A stretch of 23,006 bases of DNA from JBOHUC01 sp050733935. GTDB taxonomy: Bacteria; Eisenbacteria; RBG-16-71-46; DASYSL01. Positions within the stretch are counted from its first letter, which is position 1, and each line of letters begins with the position of its first letter. The notes below the pieces were generated by a model. The model searched no databases and was not told the DNA's origin. It saw only the letters and a list, made by a program, of their open reading frames with translations. Position numbers and translations under genes: made by a program. The stretch lies in contig JBOHUC010000034.1 of NCBI GenBank assembly GCA_050733935.1, forward strand, positions 1 through 23,006, in the 5' to 3' direction. Shown piece after piece: positions 6,393 to 13,253 of this stretch.

Positions 6393-7780
6393 ACGTCGCC
6401 CTCGCGCGCACCGATGCGCGTCGGCTCGCGCTCGCGTACCTCGAGCTCACGAAGCCGCGCATCGTCTTTCTCGTGCTGCTCACGGGCATCCCGGCGCTCC
6501 TGCTCGCCGCGGGCGGCCTGCCGCCGCCGCGCGCGTTCGTGGCCGCCGTGCTCGGGACTGCCCTCGCCGCGGCCTCCGCCGCCGCGTTCAATCACTACTT
6601 CGATCGCGATCTCGACCGCCTCATGGTGCGGACGCGCAACCGGCCGCTCCCCGCCGGCACGATTCCGCCCGCGCACGCGCTCGCGTTCGCGTTCGTGCTC
6701 GCGGGTCTCTCGTGGCTCGTGCTCGCGGGACTTGCGAACGTGCTCGCGGCCGCGATCGCGCTCGCGTCGATCTTCTACTACGCGATCGTTTACACGGTGT
6801 GGCTCAAGCGGACGACGCCGCAGAACATCGTGATCGGCGGCGGGGCGGGAGCTTCGGCGCCGCTCATCGCGTGGGCCGCGGTCACAGGAACGGTCGGGCT
6901 TCCGGCCGTGCTGCTCGCCGCCATCGTCTTCTTCTGGACGCCACCGCACTTCTGGGCGCTCTCGCTCTACAGCCGCGAGGATTACAAGCGCGCGGGGATC
7001 CCGATGCTTCCTGTCACGCACGGCGAGGACAAGACCCGCCGCCAGATCACGCTCTACACGATCTGTCTCGTTCCGGTGACGCTCGCGCCCGCGGCGATCG
7101 GCGTGGCCGGACCCGTCTACTGGGTGCCGGCGCTCATCCTCGGCGTCCTGTTCGCCGTGCTCGCCTGGCGGCTCATGACGACCGCGGAGACCGCACGCGC
7201 GGTGCGCCTGTTCCGCTTTTCGATCCTCTACCTGTTCCTGCTCTTCGTGTTCCTCGGCGTGGACGCGGGACTCGGCGGACCGGGACGACTCGATCGTGCC
7301 CGCGTAGCGGGTTCGGCGCCTGCCCCGTCGCCCGCCGCTTCGGCGGATCCCGCCGTATCCGCGCTCGCGGGACCGACCCTGGTGGTGACGTTCGCCGTGC
7401 GCACGGCGGGGAACCTGCCGGTCACGGCCGAGCCGCTCGTCCCCGAGGTGAACGTCCGGCGCGGCGATGCGGCGAAAGTCGAGTATCGCTTCACGAATCG
7501 CAGTGCGCGCACGGTCCAATTCCAGGCGATCCATCGGATCACGCCTGCGGAATTCGATTCGCTGTTCCGTAAGGAAGTTTGCTTCTGCTTCGAGCGCCAG
7601 TCGCTCGGACCGTCGGAGACCGCCGTGATGCCCGTTCGGTTCGAGCTCGATCCGCGGCTTCCGCTCACGGCGGGTCGGATCGCTCTCGACTACACGCTGG
7701 TCGAGCTCCCGTCGTCCTCGGCAGCCGATGGCTTGCCACCCGGCATGAAGTCCCACGTCGCGGAGCCGGGCGGCCGCTGA
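6389..7780 (+). CDS. ctaB: Haem O synthase fused to Cox11/CtaG copper-chaperone domain (CtaB-Cox11)
   Basis: A single 463-residue frame with two modules. Residues 1-292 are protoheme IX farnesyltransferase (UbiA superfamily), which attaches farnesyl to haem B to make haem O. They carry LTKPRIVFLVLLTG (20-33), the prenyl-diphosphate/Mg site N68-x3-D72-x3-D76, RTRNRPLP, the WTPPHFWALSL motif, YSREDYKRAGIPMLPV and several membrane helices. Residues 293-330 are a Pro/Ala-rich linker. Residues 331-440 are a Cox11/CtaG domain with VRRGD, FRKEVCFCFERQSLGPSE (copper-binding Cys398 and Cys400), MPVRFELDP and ALDYTLVEL. Cox11 delivers copper to the CuB site of oxidase subunit I from the periplasmic side. 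UbiA-family topology (cytoplasmic N-terminus, periplasmic C-terminus) would put the domain there. Absent are Cox11's own anchor and its membrane-proximal Cys. The GTG start has GGGAGGAG five bases upstream and overlaps ctaA by four bases. Confidence 0.92.
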   Translation: MNVALARTDARRLALAYLELTKPRIVFLVLLTGIPALLLAAGGLPPPRAFVAAVLGTALAAASAAAFNHYFDRDLDRLMVRTRNRPLPAGTIPPAHALAFAFVLAGLSWLVLAGLANVLAAAIALASIFYYAIVYTVWLKRTTPQNIVIGGGAGASAPLIAWAAVTGTVGLPAVLLAAIVFFWTPPHFWALSLYSREDYKRAGIPMLPVTHGEDKTRRQITLYTICLVPVTLAPAAIGVAGPVYWVPALILGVLFAVLAWRLMTTAETARAVRLFRFSILYLFLLFVFLGVDAGLGGPGRLDRARVAGSAPAPSPAASADPAVSALAGPTLVVTFAVRTAGNLPVTAEPLVPEVNVRRGDAAKVEYRFTNRSARTVQFQAIHRITPAEFDSLFRKEVCFCFERQSLGPSETAVMPVRFELDPRLPLTAGRIALDYTLVELPSSSAADGLPPGMKSHVAEPGGR

Positions 7781-8364
7781 AGCACGCGGCCCACGAACTT
7801 TCGCACGCCGACGATCCCCTCGTTCTCGCGCCCCGAGGTCGGGAGCACGGGAATCTCCTCGCGCCACGGCAGGAGCTTCACGAGCTCGGCGAGCCTTCGA
7901 GCGGGTCCCGCGTTGTTTACGCGATCCGCTTTCGTGAAGACGAGCGCGAACGGAATGTCCCCCTCGAGGAGCCACTCGAGCATTTCGAGGTCCGGATCCT
8001 GCCACGGGACGCTCACGTCGACGAGCTGGAGGATCGCCGCAATGCGGTCGGGAGCGGCCAGGAGTGATCGCACCGCGCGGGCGAATTTCTCGCGCTCGGA
8101 GCGCGCGCCCGATGCGTAGCCGTAACCGGGGAGATCGACGAGGTAGAACGGCGGCAGTTTCTCGGCCCGCATCGCGTAGTAGATGAGCTGGCGCGTGCGC
8201 CCGGGCGTGCGGCTCGTGCGCGCGAGCGTGCGCCCGGCGAAGCGGTTGAGAACGGTCGACTTTCCGACGTTCGAGCGCCCGCTGAAGAGAATCCCGGGCC
8301 GGTCGTTGGGACAGTGCGGGAGGTCGAGAAACGCTCCGACGAAACGTGCTTCCGTGAAACGCAT
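7690..8364 (-). CDS. engB: Ribosome-biogenesis GTPase EngB (YsxC/YihA)
   Basis: A 224-residue TRAFAC GTPase of the EngB family, required for large ribosomal subunit assembly in well-studied bacteria. All nucleotide-binding elements are visible: G1 GRSNVGKST (29-37), G2 Thr in RTPGRTRQL, G3 DLPGYGYA (77-84), G4 TKAD (144-147) and G5 TSG (176-178). The opening FTEARFVGAF and the switch region PGYGYA are family-specific. The last 25 or so residues are a polar tail beyond the GTPase fold. The gene reads against the ctaB-cox11 gene, and the two coding regions overlap tail to tail by 91 bases (7690-7780). It diverges from purE with a 68-base gap. Confidence 0.94.
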   Translation of the reverse strand: MRFTEARFVGAFLDLPHCPNDRPGILFSGRSNVGKSTVLNRFAGRTLARTSRTPGRTRQLIYYAMRAEKLPPFYLVDLPGYGYASGARSEREKFARAVRSLLAAPDRIAAILQLVDVSVPWQDPDLEMLEWLLEGDIPFALVFTKADRVNNAGPARRLAELVKLLPWREEIPVLPTSGRENEGIVGVRKFVGRVLQRPPGSATWDFMPGGKPSAAEDDGSSTSV

Positions 8365-8397
8365 GGTGCGGAGGGTAGCACGCGGCGACCCTTCGCC

Positions 8398-8433
8398 TTG
8401 ACAGCGAACCGGCGCCCGACGAACATGCGGCCA
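8398..8433 (+). promoter_or_regulatory. Candidate sigma-70 promoter for purE, possibly leaderless
   Basis: A perfect -35 hexamer TTGACA at 8398-8403 is followed after 17 bases by GAACAT (8421-8426), which keeps the important second A and sixth T of a -10 box. Transcription would begin about seven bases later, at or next to the purE ATG (8433), so the message would have little or no leader. This agrees with the absence of a clear Shine-Dalgarno sequence before that ATG. The sequence is seen directly; promoter activity and leaderless translation are inference. Confidence 0.4.
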
Positions 8434-8945
8434 TGACCCCCGAACGCGATGCTTCCCGCGCGACCGGCCCCTGGGTGGGCGTCATCATGGGCAGCCAGAG
8501 CGATTACGAAACGCTCGCTCCGGCCGTCGAGATCCTCGAAGCGCTCGCGATTCCGCACGAGGTGCGCATCGTGTCCGCGCACCGCACCCCCGATCACATG
8601 TTCGACTACGCAACGAACGCGGAAGATCGCGGAATCGAAGTCATCATTGCTGCGGCCGGAGGCGCTGCGCACCTTCCCGGGATGACGGCCGCGAAGACGC
8701 TCGTGCCCGTGCTCGGCGTTCCGATTGACGCGACGACGTTGAACGGTCTCGATGCGCTCCTTTCGATCGTTCAGATGCCGAAGGGTGTCCCCGTCGGCAC
8801 GCTGGCGATCGGACAGCCCGGAGCCGCGAACGCCGCCCTGCTCGCCGCCCGTATCGTCTCGCGCACGCGCCCGGACGTGCGGGAACGCCTGCGCGCGTGG
8901 ACCGACGCGCGCCGCGACGAGGTGCTCCGCCAGCAGGTGCCGTGA
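8433..8945 (+). CDS. purE: N5-carboxyaminoimidazole ribonucleotide mutase (PurE class I)
   Basis: A 170-residue protein of normal class I PurE length. It converts N5-CAIR to CAIR in de novo purine synthesis, following PurK. Visible motifs are GVIMGSQSDYETL (16-28, phosphate loop), VSAHRTPDHMFDYA (47-60, with His50 as the catalytic-type histidine), AAAGGAAHLPGMTAAKT (73-89), PVLGVPI and MPKGVPVGTLAIG. The adjacent purK supports the class I (mutase) assignment over the class II AIR carboxylase. The stop codon overlaps the purK ATG by one base. The N-terminal 13 residues precede the core and could be trimmed if GTG 8475 (GVIMGS...) were used, though ATG 8433 fits the upstream promoter-like sequence. 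Confidence 0.95.
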   Translation: MTPERDASRATGPWVGVIMGSQSDYETLAPAVEILEALAIPHEVRIVSAHRTPDHMFDYATNAEDRGIEVIIAAAGGAAHLPGMTAAKTLVPVLGVPIDATTLNGLDALLSIVQMPKGVPVGTLAIGQPGAANAALLAARIVSRTRPDVRERLRAWTDARRDEVLRQQVP

Positions 8946-10147
8946 TGGCGGTGGGGGACGGCGCGCCGGGAGTGATCGCGCCCGGAGCAGCCCTCGGAAT
9001 CCTGGGGGGCGGACAGCTCGGGCGCATGACGGCCCTCGCCGCGCGCCCGCTCGGCTATCGCATCTCGGTTCTCGATCCCGATCCCTCGTGTGCCGCACGT
9101 CCGGTCGTCGAGCGCTGTGTCACGGGCGCGTTCGACGACCCGAACGCCGCCGCCGAGCTCGCCCGCGAGGTTTCGGTCGTCACGCTCGAAATCGAGAAGA
9201 TCGCTCCCGCCGCGCTCGCGGCGGCCGGCGAGCACGCGCCGGTCCGTCCTGCCGCGTCGGTGCTCGAGATCGTCCAGGATCGAACGCGCCAGAAGCGCTG
9301 GCTCGCGGGACACGGCTTTCCGGTCGGGCCGTTCCGGATCGCCACCACCGAGGAGGAGTTCGTCGAGGCCATCGGCGCGTTCGCGGGACGCGTGTTCGCG
9401 AAGTCGAGCTTCGGCGGCTACGACGGTCGCGGACAGGCGAGCTTCGAGGGCGACGGAACGTCCGCGGGAGCGGGCGCAGACGCGGAGGCGGCCGCGGCCG
9501 TTGCCGCTGCGGCGCGCGCGCAGTGGCATGAGCTCGGCGAGCATCCGTGCGTGGTCGAGCAGGCGCTCGACTTGGACGCCGAGCTCTCGGTCCTCGTCGC
9601 ACGCTCCGCGCGCGGCGAGCTCTCCGTGTATCCGGTCGCGCGCAACCATCACGAGCGCCGGATTCTCTTCTGGTCGCAGATCCCGGGCGGCTTCGATCCC
9701 GCGCTCGAGCGCGCGGCGCAAACGATCGCCACCGACCTCGCCGTCGCGCTCGACGTGGTCGGGCTCCTGTGCGTCGAGCTCTTCCTCGCCAAGGACGGCC
9801 GCCTGCTCGTGAACGAGCTCGCGCCGCGTCCGCACAACAGCTATCACGCGACGATCGAATGCGCGGCGACGAGCCAGTTCGAGCAGCTCGTGCGCGCGGT
9901 CTGCGGACTTCCACTCGGGGCGACCGACGTGGTCCGGCCGGGCGCGATCGTGAACCTGCTCGGCGGCGTGTGGGCGCGCGGCCGTGCGCCCGCGTTCGAG
10001 CAGGCACTCGCTCTCAAGGGCGTGCGGCTCCACCTCTACGGCAAGGGCGAGGCCCGGCCGGGTCGGAAAATGGGCCACCTGGCCGCGCTCGCGGACACAC
10101 CCGAGGCTGCCCGGGCGCTCGCGCTCGCGGCCTACGCGAAACTCTGA
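8945..10147 (+). CDS. purK: N5-carboxyaminoimidazole ribonucleotide synthase (PurK)
   Basis: A 400-residue ATP-grasp enzyme that makes N5-CAIR from AIR, bicarbonate and ATP and hands it to PurE. Motifs in order: LGILGGGQLGRM (17-28, N-terminal Rossmann-like loop), VVTLEIEKI (78-86), FAKSSFGGYDGRGQ (151-164, ATP-grasp lysine and glycine loop), VVEQALDLDAELSVLVAR (203-220), LLVNELAPRPHNSYH (287-301, metal-binding acid and substrate site) and LYGKGEARPGRKMGH at the C-terminal domain. An Ala-rich insert (about 170-192) lies between ATP-grasp strands. ATG 8945 overlaps the purE stop by one base; an ATG at 8897 would extend 16 residues into purE and is unlikely. Confidence 0.95.
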   Translation: MAVGDGAPGVIAPGAALGILGGGQLGRMTALAARPLGYRISVLDPDPSCAARPVVERCVTGAFDDPNAAAELAREVSVVTLEIEKIAPAALAAAGEHAPVRPAASVLEIVQDRTRQKRWLAGHGFPVGPFRIATTEEEFVEAIGAFAGRVFAKSSFGGYDGRGQASFEGDGTSAGAGADAEAAAAVAAAARAQWHELGEHPCVVEQALDLDAELSVLVARSARGELSVYPVARNHHERRILFWSQIPGGFDPALERAAQTIATDLAVALDVVGLLCVELFLAKDGRLLVNELAPRPHNSYHATIECAATSQFEQLVRAVCGLPLGATDVVRPGAIVNLLGGVWARGRAPAFEQALALKGVRLHLYGKGEARPGRKMGHLAALADTPEAARALALAAYAKL

Positions 10148-10283
10148 TCGCGCCAGCGCAGGACCGCTTAAACGCTTTCAAACTTTCAATTTACAGGGAA
10201 GGCCGTGGCGTGATAAGGAAGGCGGGTCCGGTATCGACCCCCAGCGTCCAGGGGTGCCCGCCACCCCTCGAGGAGCTCCATTC
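10148..10283 (+). promoter_or_regulatory. Leader region of the icd-pnt operon, with a hairpin before the RBS
   Basis: This 136-base gap follows purK. An AT-rich island at 10168-10195 (CTTTCAAACTTTCAATTTAC at its core) stands out in this GC-rich DNA and is the likely promoter area, though no hexamer pair is convincing. AGGGGTG (10250-10256) and CACCCCT (10262-10268) form a perfect 7-bp stem with a CCCGC loop. It ends two bases before the AGGAG ribosome binding site (10271-10275) of icd. With no T-run it is not an intrinsic terminator; an effect on translation or mRNA stability is possible but untested. Confidence 0.4.
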
Positions 10284-11750
10284 ATGTCGTCGTTTTTCGT
10301 CACGCCCCAGGGCAGGAAGCTCGTCACGTTCATTCCCGGCGACGGGATCGGTCCCGAGGTCACGGGGAGCGCGCGCCGCATCATCGAAGCGACGGGGGCC
10401 GCGATCGAGTGGGAGGACCGCGAGGCCGGGGCGAGCGTGTTCAAGAAGGGCCTTCCTTCGGGCGTGCCGCAGGAGACGATCGACTCCATCAAGAAGACGA
10501 AGATCGCGCTCAAGGGTCCGCTCGAGACCCCGGTCGGCTTCGGCGAGAAGAGCGCCAACGTCACGCTGCGGAAGCTCTTCGAGACCTACGCGAACATCCG
10601 TCCCGTGCGCACGTTGCCCGGCGTGCCGACCCCGTTTGCGCAAAAGAACATCGACCTCGTCGTCGTGCGCGAGAACGTCGAGGACCTGTACGCGGGCATC
10701 GAGCACATGCAGACGCCCGGCGTGGCGCAGTGCTTGAAGCTCATCTCGCGCAAGGGCTGCGAGAAGATCGTGCGCCTGGCGTTCGAGTTCGCGCGCGCGG
10801 AGGGCCGGAAGAAGGTCCACTGCGCGACCAAGTCGAACATCATGAAGATGACCGAGGGCACCCTCAAGCGCACGTTCGAGGCGATCGCGCCCGAGTATCC
10901 CGAGATCCAGGCCGAGCACATCATCGTCGACAACTGCGCGCACCAGCTCGTCCGCTTCCCCGAGTGGTTCGACGTCATCGTGATGACGAACATGAACGGG
11001 GACATTCTCTCCGATCTCACCTCGGGTCTGATCGGCGGCCTCGGTTTCGCCCCCTCGGCGAACCTGGGCACGCAGTACGCGATCTTCGAGGCCGTGCACG
11101 GCTCCGCACCCAAGTACGCGGGCAAGAACGTGATCAATCCGACGGCCGTGATCTTCGCCGCGGTCATGATGCTCAGGCGCCTCGGCGAGTTCGAGGCCGC
11201 GGCCGCGATCGAGAACTCGATCGTGGCGACGCTCGAGGACGGAAAGTTCAGGACGCGCGACATCGTGGGCGACCAGGGGTCGTGCACGACGACGGCCTAC
11301 ACGGATGCGATCATCGCGAACCTGGGAAGGAAGCCGTCGCGCTCGTTCGTGCGCGAGTACAAACCGATCCGGATGCCCGACGTTCCGGCCGCGCCCGACC
11401 TCGTCAAGGTCAAGGAGCGGAAGGTCGCCGGGGCCGACGTGTTCGTCGAGTGGACCGGCAGCGTCGAAGCGCTCGGCCAGAGCTTCGAGTCCGCGGTCCA
11501 GGGCTCGCCGTTCCGCCTCCACATGGTGTCGAGCCGCGGGACCAAGCTCTATCCCGGCGGAAGTGCCGTGACGGACACGGTGGACGCGTTCACCGGCCGG
11601 TTCGTGCGCACGGACGGCGGCGACACGAGCGATGCCGAGCTGATCGATCTCCTCCAGCGCGTCGGGGCCCGCGCGCGCTGGACCCACGTCGAGAAGCTCA
11701 ACGTATTCGACGGTGCGATCGGATATACGAAAGCGCAGGGCGAGGATTGA
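10284..11750 (+). CDS. icd: NADP-type isocitrate dehydrogenase with C-terminal extension
   Basis: A 488-residue beta-decarboxylating dehydrogenase converting isocitrate to 2-oxoglutarate and CO2 in the TCA cycle. Motifs are TFIPGDGIGPEVTGSARRII (15-34), KGPLETP, the substrate-binding Ser/Arg region (SANVTLRKLFETYANIRPVR, 90-109), VVRENVEDLYAGIEH, NMNGDILSDLTSGLIGGLG (236-254) and AVHGSAPKYAGKNVINPTAV. In the last motif Lys277-Tyr278 match the NADP-selective Lys-Tyr pair of E. coli Icd, where NAD enzymes have Asp-Ile. Residues about 365-488 form the extra C-terminal domain found in the longer Thermus/Rickettsia-like class. ATG 10284 has AGGAG eight bases upstream; a longer frame back to 9984 would overlap purK. 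The pntAA start lies 22 bases downstream, implying one operon. Confidence 0.94.
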   Translation: MSSFFVTPQGRKLVTFIPGDGIGPEVTGSARRIIEATGAAIEWEDREAGASVFKKGLPSGVPQETIDSIKKTKIALKGPLETPVGFGEKSANVTLRKLFETYANIRPVRTLPGVPTPFAQKNIDLVVVRENVEDLYAGIEHMQTPGVAQCLKLISRKGCEKIVRLAFEFARAEGRKKVHCATKSNIMKMTEGTLKRTFEAIAPEYPEIQAEHIIVDNCAHQLVRFPEWFDVIVMTNMNGDILSDLTSGLIGGLGFAPSANLGTQYAIFEAVHGSAPKYAGKNVINPTAVIFAAVMMLRRLGEFEAAAAIENSIVATLEDGKFRTRDIVGDQGSCTTTAYTDAIIANLGRKPSRSFVREYKPIRMPDVPAAPDLVKVKERKVAGADVFVEWTGSVEALGQSFESAVQGSPFRLHMVSSRGTKLYPGGSAVTDTVDAFTGRFVRTDGGDTSDAELIDLLQRVGARARWTHVEKLNVFDGAIGYTKAQGED

Positions 11751-11772
11751 TGACCTTTCCGTCGGAGCCGCG

Positions 11773-12954
11773 ATGATCGTCTCGATCCCGCGCGAGATCG
11801 CTCGCGGCGAGGCCCGGGTCGCGGCCGTTCCCGAGACGGTCGGCCGCCTGCGAAAGACCGGGCTCGACGTGCACGTCGAGCGCGGTGCGGGCGAAGCGGC
11901 CGGATTCCGCGATGACGCGTACGCGGACGCGGGAGCCACGCTCGAGTCCGACGTGCGCGCGCTCTGGGGACGCGCCGACGCCGTCCTCAAGGTGCGCGAG
12001 CCCGGCCCCGTCGAATCAACGGGCGCCCACGAGCTCGATCTTCTGAAAGAGGGAGCGATCCTGGTCGGGTTCCTGAAGCCCGCCGAGCGTCCCGACCTCC
12101 TCCCGCGCTACCTCGCCCGCCGAGTCACGGCGTTCAGCCTCGAGAAGCTTCCGCGCACTTCGCGCGCGCAGAAGATGGATGCGCTCTCGTCCATGAGCAC
12201 GGTCGCCGGCTACAAGGCCGTCCTGATCGCGGCCGCGCGACTGCCGCGCTTCTTCCCGCTCCTCATGACCGCTGCCGGCACCGTTCCGCCCGCGCGCGTG
12301 TTCATCCTCGGCGCGGGCGTCGCGGGGCTTCAGGCGATCGCGACCGCGCGGCGCCTGGGGGCGGTCGTCGAGGCGTTCGACGTCCGTCCGGCCGTGCGCG
12401 AGGAGGCGCAGAGCCTCGGAGCCACGTTCGTCGGCCCGACGGGGGATGCCAAGGCGGCGCCGGGCCCCGCCGGCTCCGGCTCAGGCTCGGGCGCGTACGC
12501 GGGCGAGCTCACCGAGGACGAGAAGAAGCACGAGCAGGATCTGCTCGCGAAACATGTTGCGACCGCCGACGTCGTGATCTCGACCGCCATGATCCCCGGC
12601 CGGAAGGCGCCCGTTCTCCTGACCGCGGAAATGGTGCGTACGATGCGGCCGGGGGCGGTGATCGTCGACCTCGCGGCCGAGGCCGGCGGAAACTGCGAGC
12701 TCACGCGTCCGGGCGAGGACGTCACGGCCGGCGGAGTCACCGTCCTCGGCCCCGTGAACCTCGCCGCGACGCTTCCCGGCCACGCGAGCCAGATGTACGC
12801 GCGCAATCTCGCGAGCTTCGTCCTCCTGTTCGCGAAGGACGGCCGTCTCGATCCCGACTTCAGCGACGACATCCTCCACGACAGCTGCATCGCGCACGCC
12901 GGCCAGCCCGGGCCGCCGCCTGTCGAGCGCACGCTCGCCGGAAGCGATCGATGA
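11773..12954 (+). CDS. pntAA: Proton-translocating NAD(P) transhydrogenase subunit alpha part 1 (NAD-binding)
   Basis: A 393-residue domain I subunit of the split-alpha transhydrogenase, which binds NAD(H) on the cytoplasmic side. It begins MIVSIPREIARGEARVAAVPETV, typical of the AlaDH/PNT fold. PRTSRAQKMDALSSMSTVAGYKAV (127-150) carries the hydride-transfer site residues Arg128, Gln133, Asp136 and Ser139 known from Rhodospirillum rubrum. VFILGAGVAGLQAIATA (176-192) is the NAD-binding glycine loop, followed by the mobile-loop region TAMIPGRKAPVLLT (271-284). A Gly/Ser-rich stretch (about 222-244) precedes a charged helix. ATG 11773 has GGAG five bases upstream. It overlaps the next gene by ATGA. 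Confidence 0.94.
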   Translation: MIVSIPREIARGEARVAAVPETVGRLRKTGLDVHVERGAGEAAGFRDDAYADAGATLESDVRALWGRADAVLKVREPGPVESTGAHELDLLKEGAILVGFLKPAERPDLLPRYLARRVTAFSLEKLPRTSRAQKMDALSSMSTVAGYKAVLIAAARLPRFFPLLMTAAGTVPPARVFILGAGVAGLQAIATARRLGAVVEAFDVRPAVREEAQSLGATFVGPTGDAKAAPGPAGSGSGSGAYAGELTEDEKKHEQDLLAKHVATADVVISTAMIPGRKAPVLLTAEMVRTMRPGAVIVDLAAEAGGNCELTRPGEDVTAGGVTVLGPVNLAATLPGHASQMYARNLASFVLLFAKDGRLDPDFSDDILHDSCIAHAGQPGPPPVERTLAGSDR

Positions 12955-13253
12955 GCGCGTTCGACGTCCTGACGGCGGTCACGGTCTTCGTGCTCGCCGT
13001 GTTCGTCGGCTTCGAGGTCATCTCGAAGGTTCCGGTCGTGCTCCACACGCCGCTCATGTCGGGAACGAACGCGATCCACGGGATCGTGGTCGTGGGCGCG
13101 ATCGTCGTGCTCGCGCACTCGACTGATCCGCTCCTCACGTTCCTCGGTTTCGTGGGGGCTGTGTTCGGCGCGGCGAATCTGGTTGGCGGACTCTTCGTCA
13201 CGGATCGGATGCTCGTCATGTTCAAGAAGAAGCCCAAGGAGCCTGCTGCGTGA
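12951..13253 (+). CDS. pntAB: NAD(P) transhydrogenase subunit alpha part 2 (membrane)
   Basis: A 100-residue small membrane subunit with about three hydrophobic helices (around 5-22, 42-56 and 60-82). The core VISKVPVVLHTPLMSGTNAIHGIVVVGAI is diagnostic of the PntAB / 4TM family. It supplies the first part of membrane domain II, which with PntB forms the proton channel. The start ATG overlaps the pntAA stop (ATGA) and its stop overlaps the pntB GTG (GTGA), so the three subunits are translationally linked in the usual gene order. Confidence 0.95.
   Translation: MSAFDVLTAVTVFVLAVFVGFEVISKVPVVLHTPLMSGTNAIHGIVVVGAIVVLAHSTDPLLTFLGFVGAVFGAANLVGGLFVTDRMLVMFKKKPKEPAA

Noticed and set aside
6389..7780. 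Possibility that the CtaB-Cox11 join is two genes with a missed stop
   Set aside because: The frame is open throughout the linker, no ribosome binding site and start codon pair stands out at the expected Cox11 start, and the Cox11 anchor helix is absent, which fits a true fusion; sequencing error remains the only alternative.
6239..8488. 749-codon antisense frame covering ctaB-cox11 and engB
   Set aside because: It overlaps both conserved genes in another frame and reads as low-complexity charged sequence.
10191..11990. 599-codon antisense frame opposite icd
   Set aside because: icd has full catalytic motifs on the + strand; the antisense product is Asp/Arg/Leu-rich without motifs.
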